A stretch of DNA of 64,000 bases from Steroidobacter gossypii (lineage in GTDB: Bacteria; Pseudomonadota; Gammaproteobacteria; Steroidobacterales; Steroidobacteraceae). Shown in pieces: positions 35,323-44,241 of the stretch (positions within the stretch are counted from its first letter, which is position 1; the number at the start of each line of letters is the position of its first letter). Where the stretch lies: positions 62,001 to 126,000 of the forward strand of contig NZ_JAEVLS010000006.1 in the NCBI RefSeq assembly GCF_016801985.1. The letters are read 5' to 3'. Position numbers and translations under genes: made by a program. The notes under the pieces were generated by a model that searched no databases, was not told where the DNA came from, and saw only the letters and a program-made list of their open reading frames with translations.

Positions 35323-35736
35323 ATGAGTATTTGCAAGATGATCAAGGCGACATTTCTGGTGGCAGCGCTGTTTGGGGCGTCAGTCGCGAATTCCGAGATT
35401 GTGATCGTGGTTCATCCATCGAATGCCGCAGCCTCGATGAGCGCCGAACAGGTAGCGGATGTGTTCCTGGGCAAGTCGACCGCGCTGGTGCCGGTTGACT
35501 TGCCGGAAAGCTCGGCAGTGCGCAAAGAGTTCTATCAAAAAGTGACTGGCAAGGACGTGGCGCAGGTCAAAGCGCTGTGGACGCGCCTGATCTTCACCGG
35601 CAAGGCGACACCGCCGAAAGAGGTGGCCTCCGGCGCCGATGTAAAGAAGGCGGTTGCCGCTGATCCTAAGGCGATAGGTTATATCGAAAAAAGCGCAATC
35701 GATGGTTCGGTGAAGGCCGTCTTTACTGCCCCCTGA
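35323..35736 (+). CDS. Short PstS-like periplasmic phosphate-binding-type protein
   Basis: 137 residues with a signal peptide (KATFLVAALFGASVANS). The mature part is EIVIVVHPSNAAASMSAEQV, DVFLGKSTALVPVDLPES, VRKEFYQKVTGKDVAQVKAL, WTRLIFTGKATPPKEVAS and AVAADPKAIGYIEKSAI, the pattern of the PBP-like (PstS-related) domain found as a half-length single unit. True PstS is over twice as long. It cannot form a full two-lobe Venus-flytrap by itself, and no ABC permease adjoins, so it may act as a ligand-presenting accessory for the sensor or chemoreceptor nearby rather than for uptake. It starts 24 bases after the porin stop. Confidence 0.85.
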   Translation: MSICKMIKATFLVAALFGASVANSEIVIVVHPSNAAASMSAEQVADVFLGKSTALVPVDLPESSAVRKEFYQKVTGKDVAQVKALWTRLIFTGKATPPKEVASGADVKKAVAADPKAIGYIEKSAIDGSVKAVFTAP

Positions 35737-35756
35737 TGCCTGCGACGTGGCGGGAA

Positions 35757-35784
35757 GTGGCCGCGGCTCGATAGCCGCGGCCAC
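35757..35784. other. Strong intra-operon hairpin
   Basis: GTGGCCGCGGCT (35757-35768) and AGCCGCGGCCAC (35773-35784) form a perfect 12-bp stem with a CGAT loop, between the binding-protein stop (35736) and the chemoreceptor start (35806). There is no T run after it, so it is not a standard intrinsic terminator. It could stabilise the upstream mRNA end or set the ratio of the abundant periplasmic proteins to the receptor. Confidence 0.7.
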
Positions 35785-35805
35785 ATCGTTGCGGTTGGAG
35801 TCAAT

Positions 35806-37410
35806 GTGACGTTCAAGAGCAAAATCTGGCTACTGCCGATCACCACAGCCATCATCATCTCCATAGGTATCGCCATCAACTGGAGATTGGCGGCGAATAC
35901 CTCTTCGGCTCTGCAGCGGGTCGAGGCTGTGCAGTACACCACGGTCGAGGCCGTGCGCGTGATGCGCACCGAGTTTTCGACCATCCAGGAAGCGCTTCAA
36001 CAAGCAGTGGCGGAAGGTGACGATAGCTCACTGGCGGTCGTCGAGCAGTATGCCTCGAAGTATCGAGAGGCGCTGAAGCAGGTCGATTCGTTGCATGCGG
36101 CGCAGTGGCAACGGTCCCGCGAGCTGCGGGACGGCTTTGAGGATTACTATGCCGTCGCGCTCACCTCCGCGCGCGTTCTGTTGGGCAAGCAAAGCGGCGA
36201 TACGTCGGCTGTTCTGAGCAAGCTGCAGACGCAGACGCAAGCCTTGGAGCGATCACTGCTCTCCGCTCAAGAGCAGGAGCTGCAACAATTTCGCGATCTG
36301 TTGACGATGAGCTCTGACAAGGTGAATCAAACGATCGTCGTTTCGGTCGCGAGCGCAGTCATCATGATGCTCGCGCTTGGGATGGGCTCGTGGGTCCTCA
36401 TCGGCAGTCTGTTCCGTACCCTCGGCGGCGAGCCTGAAGTGGCCGCATCGATCGTCCGAGGGTTAGCCGCTGGTGACTTCGCCAGCGAGGTCGCGCTGCG
36501 TCCGGGAGACACCAACAGCTTGCTGCACGATATTGCCATGCTGCGGTTGAGGCTCGGCACCCTGATTCGGGCCGTGCACCAGACATCGTTCCAGGTCGAT
36601 AAGGCTGCGCGAGAGCTCAATAATGGCATCGAGGAGCTCAGTGATCGTACCGCTGGCCAAGCGGCGAGTCTGGAAGAGACCGCAAGCAGCATGGAGGAAA
36701 TGACGGCCACTGTGCAGCAAAATGCCGGCAACGCTCAGAATGCGAACGACCTCGCCGCTGCGGCACGGGCTCGGGCCGAGGCTGGTGGACACGTCGTTAC
36801 TCGCGCGGTGAAGGCGATGGCGGAGATCAACACTGCAAGCAAGCGCATGGCCGACATCATCGGCGTGATCGACGAGATCGCGTTCCAGACAAACTTGCTC
36901 GCGTTGAACGCAGCTGTCGAAGCAGCACGCGCCGGCGAGCAAGGTCGCGGTTTCGCGGTGGTGGCGAACGAGGTGCGCAATCTTGCCCAGCGTAGCGCCA
37001 CGGCTGCACGGGAGATCAAACAATTGATCAATGACAGCGTCGTGAAGGTGCAGGACGGCGCCAAGCTCGTCGATGAGTCTGGAAACAACCTGAATGCGAT
37101 CGTCGACGCCGTCAAGAAGGTGGCGGGGATCATCGAAGAGATCTCCGCCGCCAGCCAAGAACAGGCGCGCGGAGTCGAGCAGGTGAGCGCGGCTGTTTCG
37201 AAGATGGACGAGGTGACGCAGCAGAATTCGGGCATGGTCGCGGCCACGTCCTCCGTCGCCCGCTCGATGACGGATCAAGCGGCTCACCTGACCGGGCTCG
37301 TCTCGCAGTTCAAGACTGATGCAAGCGAGTTTTCCGACGCGCAGCCATCTGAGACGCCGATCCGAGCGGCGCACCTGGCCGGAGCAGCACGACTGCGTTC
37401 CGCAGCCTAG
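35806..37410 (+). CDS. Methyl-accepting chemotaxis protein
   Basis: 534 residues. First membrane helix at residues 5-25 ([20 protein letters not shown]), a helical periplasmic domain to about 170, second helix around 170-195 ([20 protein letters not shown]), a HAMP-like segment ([17 protein letters not shown]) and the signalling domain with the hairpin tip [39 protein letters not shown]. No CheR-binding pentapeptide at the C-terminus (ends RLRSAA). It would relay ligand or binding-protein state to CheA. GTG 35806 has GGAG five to six bases upstream. Last gene of the porin run. Confidence 0.95.
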   Translation: MTFKSKIWLLPITTAIIISIGIAINWRLAANTSSALQRVEAVQYTTVEAVRVMRTEFSTIQEALQQAVAEGDDSSLAVVEQYASKYREALKQVDSLHAAQWQRSRELRDGFEDYYAVALTSARVLLGKQSGDTSAVLSKLQTQTQALERSLLSAQEQELQQFRDLLTMSSDKVNQTIVVSVASAVIMMLALGMGSWVLIGSLFRTLGGEPEVAASIVRGLAAGDFASEVALRPGDTNSLLHDIAMLRLRLGTLIRAVHQTSFQVDKAARELNNGIEELSDRTAGQAASLEETASSMEEMTATVQQNAGNAQNANDLAAAARARAEAGGHVVTRAVKAMAEINTASKRMADIIGVIDEIAFQTNLLALNAAVEAARAGEQGRGFAVVANEVRNLAQRSATAAREIKQLINDSVVKVQDGAKLVDESGNNLNAIVDAVKKVAGIIEEISAASQEQARGVEQVSAAVSKMDEVTQQNSGMVAATSSVARSMTDQAAHLTGLVSQFKTDASEFSDAQPSETPIRAAHLAGAARLRSAA

Positions 37411-37622
37411 GTCGCCCGTCAGGCTGCAAAGTCCGGAATTCAAGGACAACAGTCGCGAGCCGATCTGGATCGAGGACGATTCAGTATTGGCTATCCACGA
37501 CCGGCTGCTCGATGAGCATGGAGCGCCTCCATCGCGCATTGGATCCGCAACTGCAGGTGAGTCCAGTTTGCTAAAACGACCAGTACGAGGAGCAAGTCAT
37601 ACGAAGCAGGCGTCGGCTCGTT

Positions 37623-38720
37623 TTACATGACGCTCACCGCGCGCCGCTGTTGGGCCGAGGCGTAAATCGCCTCCATGACACGTAAGTCATCGATCGCATC
37701 TTCGGCGCTCACTTGCGGCCTGGCTCGGCCGGCGATGCAATCTGCGAAGTGTTGGTACATCCGGGGCAACTGGTCTGTGACGGGCAGACCCAGCTCTTCA
37801 ATGCGATTCGGCCGTTCTAGGCCGACAGTGAGACGTTCGCCGATAACCGGCGTCGCAGGATCCAGGCACATCCAGGAATCGCGAGTGGCGACGTGCAGCC
37901 GGTTCTGCAGCCGATGCCGCCAGCTGGCAGAGCCCGTCGCGATCACGCCAGTCTCGAACTCGAATGTAAACGCCACATGATCCTCGATGGCCTGCGGCCG
38001 CGAGGCATCGTGACCGGTCACTGCCATCACCTGTTTGGGCACACCGCCGCCTAGCCACCGGCACAGTTGCACGCTATAGACGCCGATGTCGTACAGGCAG
38101 CCGCCGCCAGCCAGCTTCGGATCAAAGCGCCAGTTTCCGGCGGGCAACTCCATGCGGAAGCCCTTATGTGCATCGATGGCCACCAGCGGACCGTGCACTG
38201 CTTCGACAACGCGCCTGCGGACTTCCTGCACATGGGGCGAGAACCAGGCACGGTAGGCAGGCATGAGTACGCGACTGCGCTCGACCGCGAGTCGCGCCAA
38301 TCGACGGGCCTGCGTGCTCGAGGCGGCAAGCGGCTTCTCACAGATGACGTGCTTACCGGCGTTCAGCGCTTGCTCGGCGAACTGCGCGTGCAGGCCAACG
38401 GGAAGACAAATGTGGACCGCATCGATGCGCTCGTCCTGGGCCAGCCGGTCGAAGTTGGCGTAGGTGTACACGGCATCGGCGGGGATGCCATAGTCGCGGG
38501 CGAGGGGCGTGGCACGCTCCCTGTCACCGCTCACCAGGCCGGTAACTACGATTTGGGGTAGACCTCGCGTTCGCTCCATTACCAAGCGGGCGTAACTGCC
38601 GAGCCCGACCATCGCGACACCGACCGGGCGGGCCTGCCGCTCTGCTCCGGATGTCGTTGCAGCGGCAAACACGCCCGGTACCGCCAACCCTGTAGAAACC
38701 AACAGATCTCTGCGACGCAT
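37623..38720 (-). CDS. Gfo/Idh/MocA-family oxidoreductase, exported
   Basis: 365 residues from ATG 38720, with AGGAA six bases upstream. The N-terminus MRRRDLLVSTGLAVPGVFAA is a twin-arginine signal, so the folded protein is exported with its cofactor. Rossmann motif VGVAMVGLGSYARLVMER, then AVHICLPVGLHAQFAEQALN and AGKHVICEKPLAASS with the conserved EKP catalytic Lys. The C-terminal half has GGGCLYDIGVYSVQLCRWLG, matching glucose-fructose-oxidoreductase-like members. It oxidises or interconverts a sugar or cyclitol; substrate unknown. Divergent from the AraC regulator at 38803. Confidence 0.93.
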   Translation of the reverse strand: MRRRDLLVSTGLAVPGVFAAATTSGAERQARPVGVAMVGLGSYARLVMERTRGLPQIVVTGLVSGDRERATPLARDYGIPADAVYTYANFDRLAQDERIDAVHICLPVGLHAQFAEQALNAGKHVICEKPLAASSTQARRLARLAVERSRVLMPAYRAWFSPHVQEVRRRVVEAVHGPLVAIDAHKGFRMELPAGNWRFDPKLAGGGCLYDIGVYSVQLCRWLGGGVPKQVMAVTGHDASRPQAIEDHVAFTFEFETGVIATGSASWRHRLQNRLHVATRDSWMCLDPATPVIGERLTVGLERPNRIEELGLPVTDQLPRMYQHFADCIAGRARPQVSAEDAIDDLRVMEAIYASAQQRRAVSVM

Positions 38721-38802
38721 GTACTTTCCTGGATAATGCAGCCTTAGATCGGGCCATTCTGGCGCGCAGCCGGCGGTGGACAATGTCAGAACCGGTTCTG
38801 TC

Positions 38803-39861
38803 ATGACTTTGGAAAGCTTCAACACGTTGCTTCTGGCCCTGACCGGACCGGCGGCGGCGCTGCTGCTGGCTGCCGTGCTATTGACGCTGCGTCCGATGCG
38901 GGGCCCACAGGAGCTCTGGCTTTCGGTCTGGCTGGTGGGCCTCGCGATCCGTTTCGGCAAATCGACGTTGAATGCGCTGGTGGGACTGGAGAGTTGGGCA
39001 CTGAACATCGGCCTGGCGGGCATGGCTCTGGCTCCGCCGGCGCTGCTGCTGGCCATCAAGGCCAGCGCCGGCATGCCGTTCAATACGCGCCAGCTGATTC
39101 ATTTCGCGCCCGCTGCTGTTCTCGCCGTCGGCGCGGGCTGGATTCCAAACGTCAGCGGCGAGCCGATATCGGCTCTCATCTACATCGGGATCCTGTTGCT
39201 ATGGGCGGGATACACCTTGATGGCGTGGCGCCTACTGCTGACCGCCGGACCGCAGTCGCCTTCGGACCGCCATCTCATGAAGGTCATTGCCTCGGTCACG
39301 ACGGTTGCGGGATGTCTGTTCGTCGCGATCTTCGTCGGCCTGCCGCAGTTCTACTTGTTGAACTGCGCGGTGTTCTCTTTCGCGGTGCTTGGCTTGGCCG
39401 CGCTGCTGGCGATAGAGATATCGAATCGCCCGCGCCCACGGATACCCGCCACACGCATCGCGACGCCGGACCAGATCGCCCTCACCGATCGCGCCCGTGC
39501 CGTTCTCGCCGATCGACGGGTGCTGGCCAATCACGGCATGAGCCTCGCCTCCATGGCTCGCAAGCTCGGCGTGGCACAGAAGACGCTATCGACCGCGATA
39601 AACGCGGTGACCGGCGAAAGCTTTACCACTCTGATGAACACGGGCCGCATCGCAGTGGCGCAACGAGAGTTGCTGACGACAACGAATTCGATCGAAGTCA
39701 TCGCCGAGCGCTGCGGGTTCTCTTCGGCAAGCGCCTTCCATCGCACTTTCCGCCGACACGTACAGCTGACTCCAGCGGAATGGCGTCGGAACAACGGAAC
39801 TAGGCCCGCAGTTGGTCGAGCGGCCGCAGGGGTCGAAACATCTGACGCCGAAGCTCGTTGA
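38803..39861 (+). CDS. AraC-family regulator with N-terminal membrane domain
   Basis: About 352 residues. The N-terminal 215 residues hold about seven membrane helices (LLLALTGPAAALLLAAVLLT, LGLAALLAIEI at the end). The C-terminal 100 residues are an AraC/XylS domain: LASMARKLGVAQKTLSTAIN and AERCGFSSASAFHRTFRRHV, with the closing QLTPAEWRR. Such membrane-bound AraC proteins sense signals at the inner membrane and bind DNA in place. A GTG at 38776 could add nine residues. It is divergent from the oxidoreductase gene, which it may control. Confidence 0.9.
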   Translation: MTLESFNTLLLALTGPAAALLLAAVLLTLRPMRGPQELWLSVWLVGLAIRFGKSTLNALVGLESWALNIGLAGMALAPPALLLAIKASAGMPFNTRQLIHFAPAAVLAVGAGWIPNVSGEPISALIYIGILLLWAGYTLMAWRLLLTAGPQSPSDRHLMKVIASVTTVAGCLFVAIFVGLPQFYLLNCAVFSFAVLGLAALLAIEISNRPRPRIPATRIATPDQIALTDRARAVLADRRVLANHGMSLASMARKLGVAQKTLSTAINAVTGESFTTLMNTGRIAVAQRELLTTTNSIEVIAERCGFSSASAFHRTFRRHVQLTPAEWRRNNGTRPAVGRAAAGVETSDAEAR

Positions 39862-40097
39862 GCTGAGCGGTGGTTCATGGCTCACAACCGCTTGCAACCG
39901 ACGCGATGAACGGAACAGGCTGGGTGCGCACAGATGCCGATGAGGATTCCGTGCGCTGCCAAATATGATCTTTGCATCGAGGGCGCCCGGCTCGTCGAGT
40001 TCTTATCGAGGGCTTTAAACATCGTCGGCATGACGACCTTCGATTCTCGGCGATATGGAGGAACAGTCCAGCGGAGCGCCCAGCTCAGGAAACTCAC

Positions 40098-40410
40098 ATG
40101 GGACTTGTAGCTTTCAGTCTCAATGTCACTCTAGACGGGTGCGTCGACCACCAGGAGGGAATCGCCGCTGACGAGACGCACGCTTTCTTCAGGCGCCTCA
40201 TGGACGAGAGTGTGGCGATGCTACGGGGCCGCACCAACAAGAGATGATGAAGAGCTACTGGCCGACCGCCGCCCGCGGCGATGTCGAGGCACCGCCGACG
40301 GTGCGGAAATGGGCGATGAAGCTGCGGAATCAAGCCAAAGTACGCCGTGTCGTCGACGCGAACGGACCTCCCGTGGACCAATTGCCGAGTCATGTCGTCG
40401 CTGGTGGCGG
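40098..40410 (+). pseudogene. Frameshifted DHFR/RibD-C-like reductase
   Basis: The first 49 codons (MGLVAFSLNVTLDGCVDHQE, ADETHAFFRRLMDESVAML) are the N-terminus of a dihydrofolate-reductase-fold protein of the YwjB/RibD C-terminal group, where MLxGRxTYEMM is expected next. The frame instead stops at 40245-40247. The continuation (EMMKSYWPTAARGDVEAPP, TVRKWAMKLRNQAKV) resumes in the next frame from about 40240, so bases are missing near 40235-40240. After about 40410 the similarity fades, so the 3' half is gone too. GGAA upstream at about 40089 would be its old ribosome site. Confidence 0.75.
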
Positions 40411-40511
40411 GGCTGCTGACGCAGCCCCATTTCCCGTCAGCTTGTCGCCCACGTCCTACCGAGATCGTGAGCCTGGTGGTCGAAATCTCGTTGATGGAGC
40501 AACGCGCGACT

Positions 40512-41531
40512 TCAGATTGCCGATGAAGGCGCGGCCTCAAGCGCGATCAGTGTCGACTTGCCTGAGGCAGTGCGTAAAGCCGTCTCGGCAAGTTCCCAAT
40601 CGGTAGCGCGGGGCGTGTCGCCCATCACGCGCTCGATCATGCTTGAAAGAGCCGCGAGTGCTACTGCGAGGCTTTGTTCGTCCTCTCCATTGTTCGAATG
40701 GACCTCTATGAGCACCTCACCGTCGATCCTGCCGACTTTCACCGGTTCGTCAATGAGCGTGACTTTCGTTCCCACCGGCACCATTCGGAAGAGTGCCGCG
40801 ACAGCTTCTGGGTACATTCTGATGCATCCGTGTGTTACAGGCATGCCGATCGCGACGGGATTGTTGGTGCCATGGATGAGATACGTATGGTCATCCAGTC
40901 CAAGTCGCATCGTGAATTCGCCTAACGGATTGTCAGGTCCAGGCGGCACTACCCGAGGAAGCGGCTCACCCCTTTGGGCATGCTCACGTCGTATGGACTC
41001 CGTGGGATACCAGGAAGGCCTTTCGGCCTTGGCGATAACGGTCGTCTGCCCAATTGGAGTTTCACGGCCAGTTCCGCCCACGCTGACTGGATGTGTGATC
41101 ACCATTCGCGCCTGTCCTTTTCGCTTTTTCGGGTAGTAGTACAAACGATTCTCCGGCAAGTTGACGACGATGCCTTCGCGCGGCACGGAAGGCAGAATGT
41201 GTCTACCGGGGATCACGACCGAAGTGCCTTCGCCAGGAAGCCAAAGGTCAACTCCCGGGTTTGCCTTCTGGATTTCTTCGAAACCTATGCCGTGGCGACG
41301 CGCAATATCGAGAAGAGTGTCGGCGTGCTGGGCGGTGATCACGAAGTCATTGCCGACCACCGAACTATCATCGCTTTCCAGTTCAAATTCGGCAGCACAT
41401 ACCGCTGCTGACAGGAGACTGCAAAGCAGAGACACACCAGCCGAGGCGGTACGTGCCCAGCTGGTTACTGCCCTGGAACCTCCCAGTGGAGAATGTGGTT
41501 GGCGAAATCGAGAATGTTCTCGGCGCATCAT
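40512..41531 (-). CDS. L,D-transpeptidase (YkuD) with LysM domain
   Basis: About 339 residues. Signal peptide (SAGVSLLCSLLSAAVCAA). A LysM-like peptidoglycan-binding repeat at about residues 60-105 (HADTLLDIARRHGIGFEEIQ, NPGVDLWLPG). The YkuD catalytic domain follows (VVNLPENRLYYYP, HPVSVGGTGRETPIGQT) and ends with HGTNNPVAIGMPVTHGCIRM, where the Cys and His form the active site. It makes 3-3 peptide cross-links or attaches proteins to peptidoglycan in the periplasm. Length fits the ErfK/YbiS group. Start ATG 41531 has no clear ribosome site; a leader of about 70 bases separates it from the divergent LysR gene. Confidence 0.92.
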   Translation of the reverse strand: MMRREHSRFRQPHSPLGGSRAVTSWARTASAGVSLLCSLLSAAVCAAEFELESDDSSVVGNDFVITAQHADTLLDIARRHGIGFEEIQKANPGVDLWLPGEGTSVVIPGRHILPSVPREGIVVNLPENRLYYYPKKRKGQARMVITHPVSVGGTGRETPIGQTTVIAKAERPSWYPTESIRREHAQRGEPLPRVVPPGPDNPLGEFTMRLGLDDHTYLIHGTNNPVAIGMPVTHGCIRMYPEAVAALFRMVPVGTKVTLIDEPVKVGRIDGEVLIEVHSNNGEDEQSLAVALAALSSMIERVMGDTPRATDWELAETALRTASGKSTLIALEAAPSSAI

Positions 41532-41604
41532 TGGGGTCTCGTATCCTATTTGGTTCGTGGCTGATCTAAACTGTGTCGATCTGTGTGTGCAATGGACAAC
41601 GACT

Positions 41605-42531
41605 GTGGATCTCACGACCGCGCTTCGCGCCTTCATTCGCACCGTAGAGCGCGGATCCGTCACTGCGGCTGCGCGCGACCTGGGCGTGTCGCAGCCCGCA
41701 ATCACGAAGCATCTGCGCAATCTCGAGCGTGAAGTGGGCGCGCGCTTGATCGAGCGCTCCGCGCGAGCCGTGCGTCCCACATCGCTTGGTCAGACGTTTT
41801 ACGAGGCGACTCGAACCGGGCTCATGACGATCGACGCCGCCCTTGAATGTGTCCGACGCGACATGCGCGAAGTCGAAGGGTTGTTGCGGGTTCATGCGCC
41901 CACCTGTATCGGTGCAAAGCACTTGCACCCGATCGTGCTGGAGTTTCAACGCAAGCATCCGTCTGTGAGTGTGGATCTCGTTCTTGAAGACCGCACCGTC
42001 GATCTCGTCTACGACAATTTCGATATCGGCGTGAAGTACGGGCGCCCCGAAGGCAAGGACATCGTCATCCGCCGGCTGGGAGCAATCCGCCGCATTCTCG
42101 TTGCTTCCCCTGATTTCCTCGCCAAGGTTGGTCCCATCGAGTCGATTGACCGACTGAACGAAGTGCGCGTGACCACGACCGCCGCTGTCGCTTCGGCGCA
42201 GAGAACGCTCACGCTGACTCACCGCGATGGCGCTGTCATCGACGCGAAGGTGAAAGAGGTCCTGCGCACGAACAATCCGCAGGTCATCACGAACACGTTG
42301 CTGGGCGGCCACGCGGCCGGACCGGTCCAGCAGTTGCTGGTTCTCGAAGAGCTCGCTGCCGGCAAGCTCGTCCGCATCCTTCCGGAGTACGAGGTCAAGT
42401 CCAACGACGTGTTCTGGGCATATCCATCCGTTCGTTTCATGCGCCCGGCGGTCAGAGCGTTCACTGATTTCGTGATTCCAATGCTACGCGCCACCGAGGG
42501 TGTTGTCGTCGACGCGTCCCATCACGAATAG
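41605..42531 (+). CDS. LysR-family transcriptional regulator
   Basis: 308 residues from GTG 41605. N-terminal winged helix (LTTALRAFIRTVERGSVTAA, ARDLGVSQPAITKHLRNLER, LIERSARAVRPTSLG) and a periplasmic-binding-like effector domain (LLRVHAPTCIGAKHLHPIVL, ERTVDLVYDNFDIGVKYGR-type core). The open frame runs far upstream to 41161, but that stretch lies antisense to the transpeptidase and lacks LysR sequence. GTG 41587 is an alternative start. It precedes a SnoaL-like gene on the same strand, its likely target or partner. Confidence 0.92.
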   Translation: MDLTTALRAFIRTVERGSVTAAARDLGVSQPAITKHLRNLEREVGARLIERSARAVRPTSLGQTFYEATRTGLMTIDAALECVRRDMREVEGLLRVHAPTCIGAKHLHPIVLEFQRKHPSVSVDLVLEDRTVDLVYDNFDIGVKYGRPEGKDIVIRRLGAIRRILVASPDFLAKVGPIESIDRLNEVRVTTTAAVASAQRTLTLTHRDGAVIDAKVKEVLRTNNPQVITNTLLGGHAAGPVQQLLVLEELAAGKLVRILPEYEVKSNDVFWAYPSVRFMRPAVRAFTDFVIPMLRATEGVVVDASHHE

Positions 42532-42616
42532 TTATCGAGGTCATCACCGCAGACGCGTCGACGCGGCCAACATTCGACCGCACAGTACTGCTTTCGCGCA
42601 GTGCAGAGGATCGAAC

Positions 42617-43105
42617 ATGGCTCGCAAAGACGCTGTCGCAATCGTGGAAACCTTCTGGCGCGAAGTCTGGATGAGGCCGCAGAACCCGGACGCGATCGAT
42701 CGACTTGTCGCTGAAGATTTCGTGATCACTTCCGCAGGCCAGCAGATCCATGGGCGGGCCGCGTTCAAGCAGTGGGTCATCGAGTTCCAAAGCAAGCTCC
42801 TTGAGCTGGAATTCGAGGTCATCGAGACGTTTCAGAACGAGGCGGGCGATCGCGTTGCCTCGCGGTGGCGAGTCACGGGCAGAAACAACGGCATCCTCGG
42901 TACCGAGCCGGACGGGCAACCGATCTCGATGGTGGGCACAGCCGTGCTCGCGGTTCGCGAGGATGGAGTGCTGGCGCACAACTGGGTAGAGCGCAATGCA
43001 TGGGAGATTTACAGCCAGCTGCTGCTGAAGCAGAGCGAGCAGGGTGTTGCAACGCGCCAGCCGAACTCGAGTGGCGGGGAGAGGCGAGATGCGCGACGAT
43101 CTTGA
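42617..43105 (+). CDS. SnoaL/NTF2-fold ester-cyclase-like protein
   Basis: 162 residues. An NTF2-like cone fold: AVAIVETFWREVWMRPQNPD, AIDRLVAEDFVITSAGQQIH, GRAAFKQWVIEF, VASRWRVTGRNNG and ISMVGTAVLAVREDG with VLAHNWVERNAWE. These proteins bind small organic molecules and some act as cyclases or isomerases; function here is unassigned. ATG 42617 has AGAGGA six bases upstream. The last 25 residues (Gln/Arg/Ser-rich) are probably disordered. An AraC regulator follows 28 bases later on the same strand. Confidence 0.85.
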   Translation: MARKDAVAIVETFWREVWMRPQNPDAIDRLVAEDFVITSAGQQIHGRAAFKQWVIEFQSKLLELEFEVIETFQNEAGDRVASRWRVTGRNNGILGTEPDGQPISMVGTAVLAVREDGVLAHNWVERNAWEIYSQLLLKQSEQGVATRQPNSSGGERRDARRS

Positions 43106-43133
43106 GTCTCTGGCACGTGTCGCATTGTGATCC

Positions 43134-44027
43134 ATGGCGGCGCTCATGAGTGCTCTTGCTAGCTCGATCGGGGAAGTGACGCGTGTCGTCGGCGCGTCGC
43201 CGCCGCTGCTTCCGCAAACCCTTTCATGTGGCGCTCGGCTGAGTGCACGCTGGTTGAATCCGCCGTTCTCGGGATATCAGCGACCCATGGAGGAGCACGT
43301 CATCGTTGCGCATTTCGGCGGCTTCTCGCGTGGGACGGTAAAAACCGACGGCAAGCTGCACGTCGCAACCTTCGCTCCCGGTACCTTCAGTCTCTGCCCC
43401 ATGGAACGCGATGCCGTACGTGCGAGCGATCGCCCCATCGAAGTCGGAACGCTCTTTCTGGGCCCAACTCGCCTGCGGTCCGTGTCCGAGCAGTTTGCGG
43501 GCGATCGGCGCATCGAGCTGGTCGATCGGGTGACCTTCCGCGACCCGAAGCTGTTCAAGCTGCTGGAGTTGCTGTTCGACGAAGGCGATCCCGGCGATCC
43601 GGGCAAGCGACTGTTCATGGAGCAGTTGGTCGACCTGATCACCTTGCAGCTTCTCAGGGAGCATTCCGCGTTCGCGGGTCCGCTCGCATCGTCGCCACGG
43701 CGGGGCCTCGCGCAGTGGCAGGTCAAGCGCGTGACGGCTTACATGCAGGAACATCTCGGTGAGGAAATCGGGCTCGGCGAGCTCGCCGACACGCTGAACC
43801 TGAGCCGATATTATTTCTGCACGGCGTTCAGAGTGGCGACCGGTTATACGCCGCATGAGTGGCTGACTCGATTGCGAATGGACTTGTCGCGCAAGCTGCT
43901 CGCGGATCCGGCGATGCGCATCACCGATGTTGCGCTGGTGGCCGGCTACCAGACGCCTTCAGCCTTCGCCGCGGCATTTCGCAAACACGTGGGCGCGAGC
44001 CCCACCGAGTATCGCCGGCGACTGTAG
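43134..44027 (+). CDS. AraC-family transcriptional regulator
   Basis: 297 residues. N-terminal cupin-like sensor region (EEHVIVAHFGGFSRGTVKTD, HVATFAPGTFSLCPMERDAV), linker, then a C-terminal AraC domain: VKRVTAYMQEHLGEEIGLGE, LADTLNLSRYYFCTAFRVAT, ITDVALVAGYQTPSAFAAAF, RKHVGASPTEYRRRL. Soluble. ATG 43134 or 43146. It is oriented towards the SDR/cytochrome/molybdenum-hydroxylase genes at 44242-49250, with a 214-base gap that would hold their promoter, so it is the likely activator of that run. Confidence 0.92.
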   Translation: MAALMSALASSIGEVTRVVGASPPLLPQTLSCGARLSARWLNPPFSGYQRPMEEHVIVAHFGGFSRGTVKTDGKLHVATFAPGTFSLCPMERDAVRASDRPIEVGTLFLGPTRLRSVSEQFAGDRRIELVDRVTFRDPKLFKLLELLFDEGDPGDPGKRLFMEQLVDLITLQLLREHSAFAGPLASSPRRGLAQWQVKRVTAYMQEHLGEEIGLGELADTLNLSRYYFCTAFRVATGYTPHEWLTRLRMDLSRKLLADPAMRITDVALVAGYQTPSAFAAAFRKHVGASPTEYRRRL

Positions 44028-44241
44028 CTCGTCGTCGCCCCTGCGAATCGTCTTGCTCATAGCTCCCCTTGGTGCGGATGCCGAGCCGCGTCACTGAGCT
44101 GTCGCTCCGCCCAGACTTCGAAGCAGACCGGCCGCATCTTCAGCTCAGCAATAGCGAGACAGTGTGCGCAATCCCGGAACGGCGGGCCATCCGGAACGCA
44201 GATAGCTTGTCACTTCTCGCTCGAATCAATGGAGATGCGCG

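Noticed and set aside
36463-37539. 358-residue minus-strand frame opposite the chemoreceptor
   Set aside because: Shadow of the highly biased MCP coding sequence; no independent features.
41161-41604. N-terminal extension of the LysR gene
   Set aside because: Lies antisense to the L,D-transpeptidase and lacks LysR sequence; the HTH starts right after GTG 41605.
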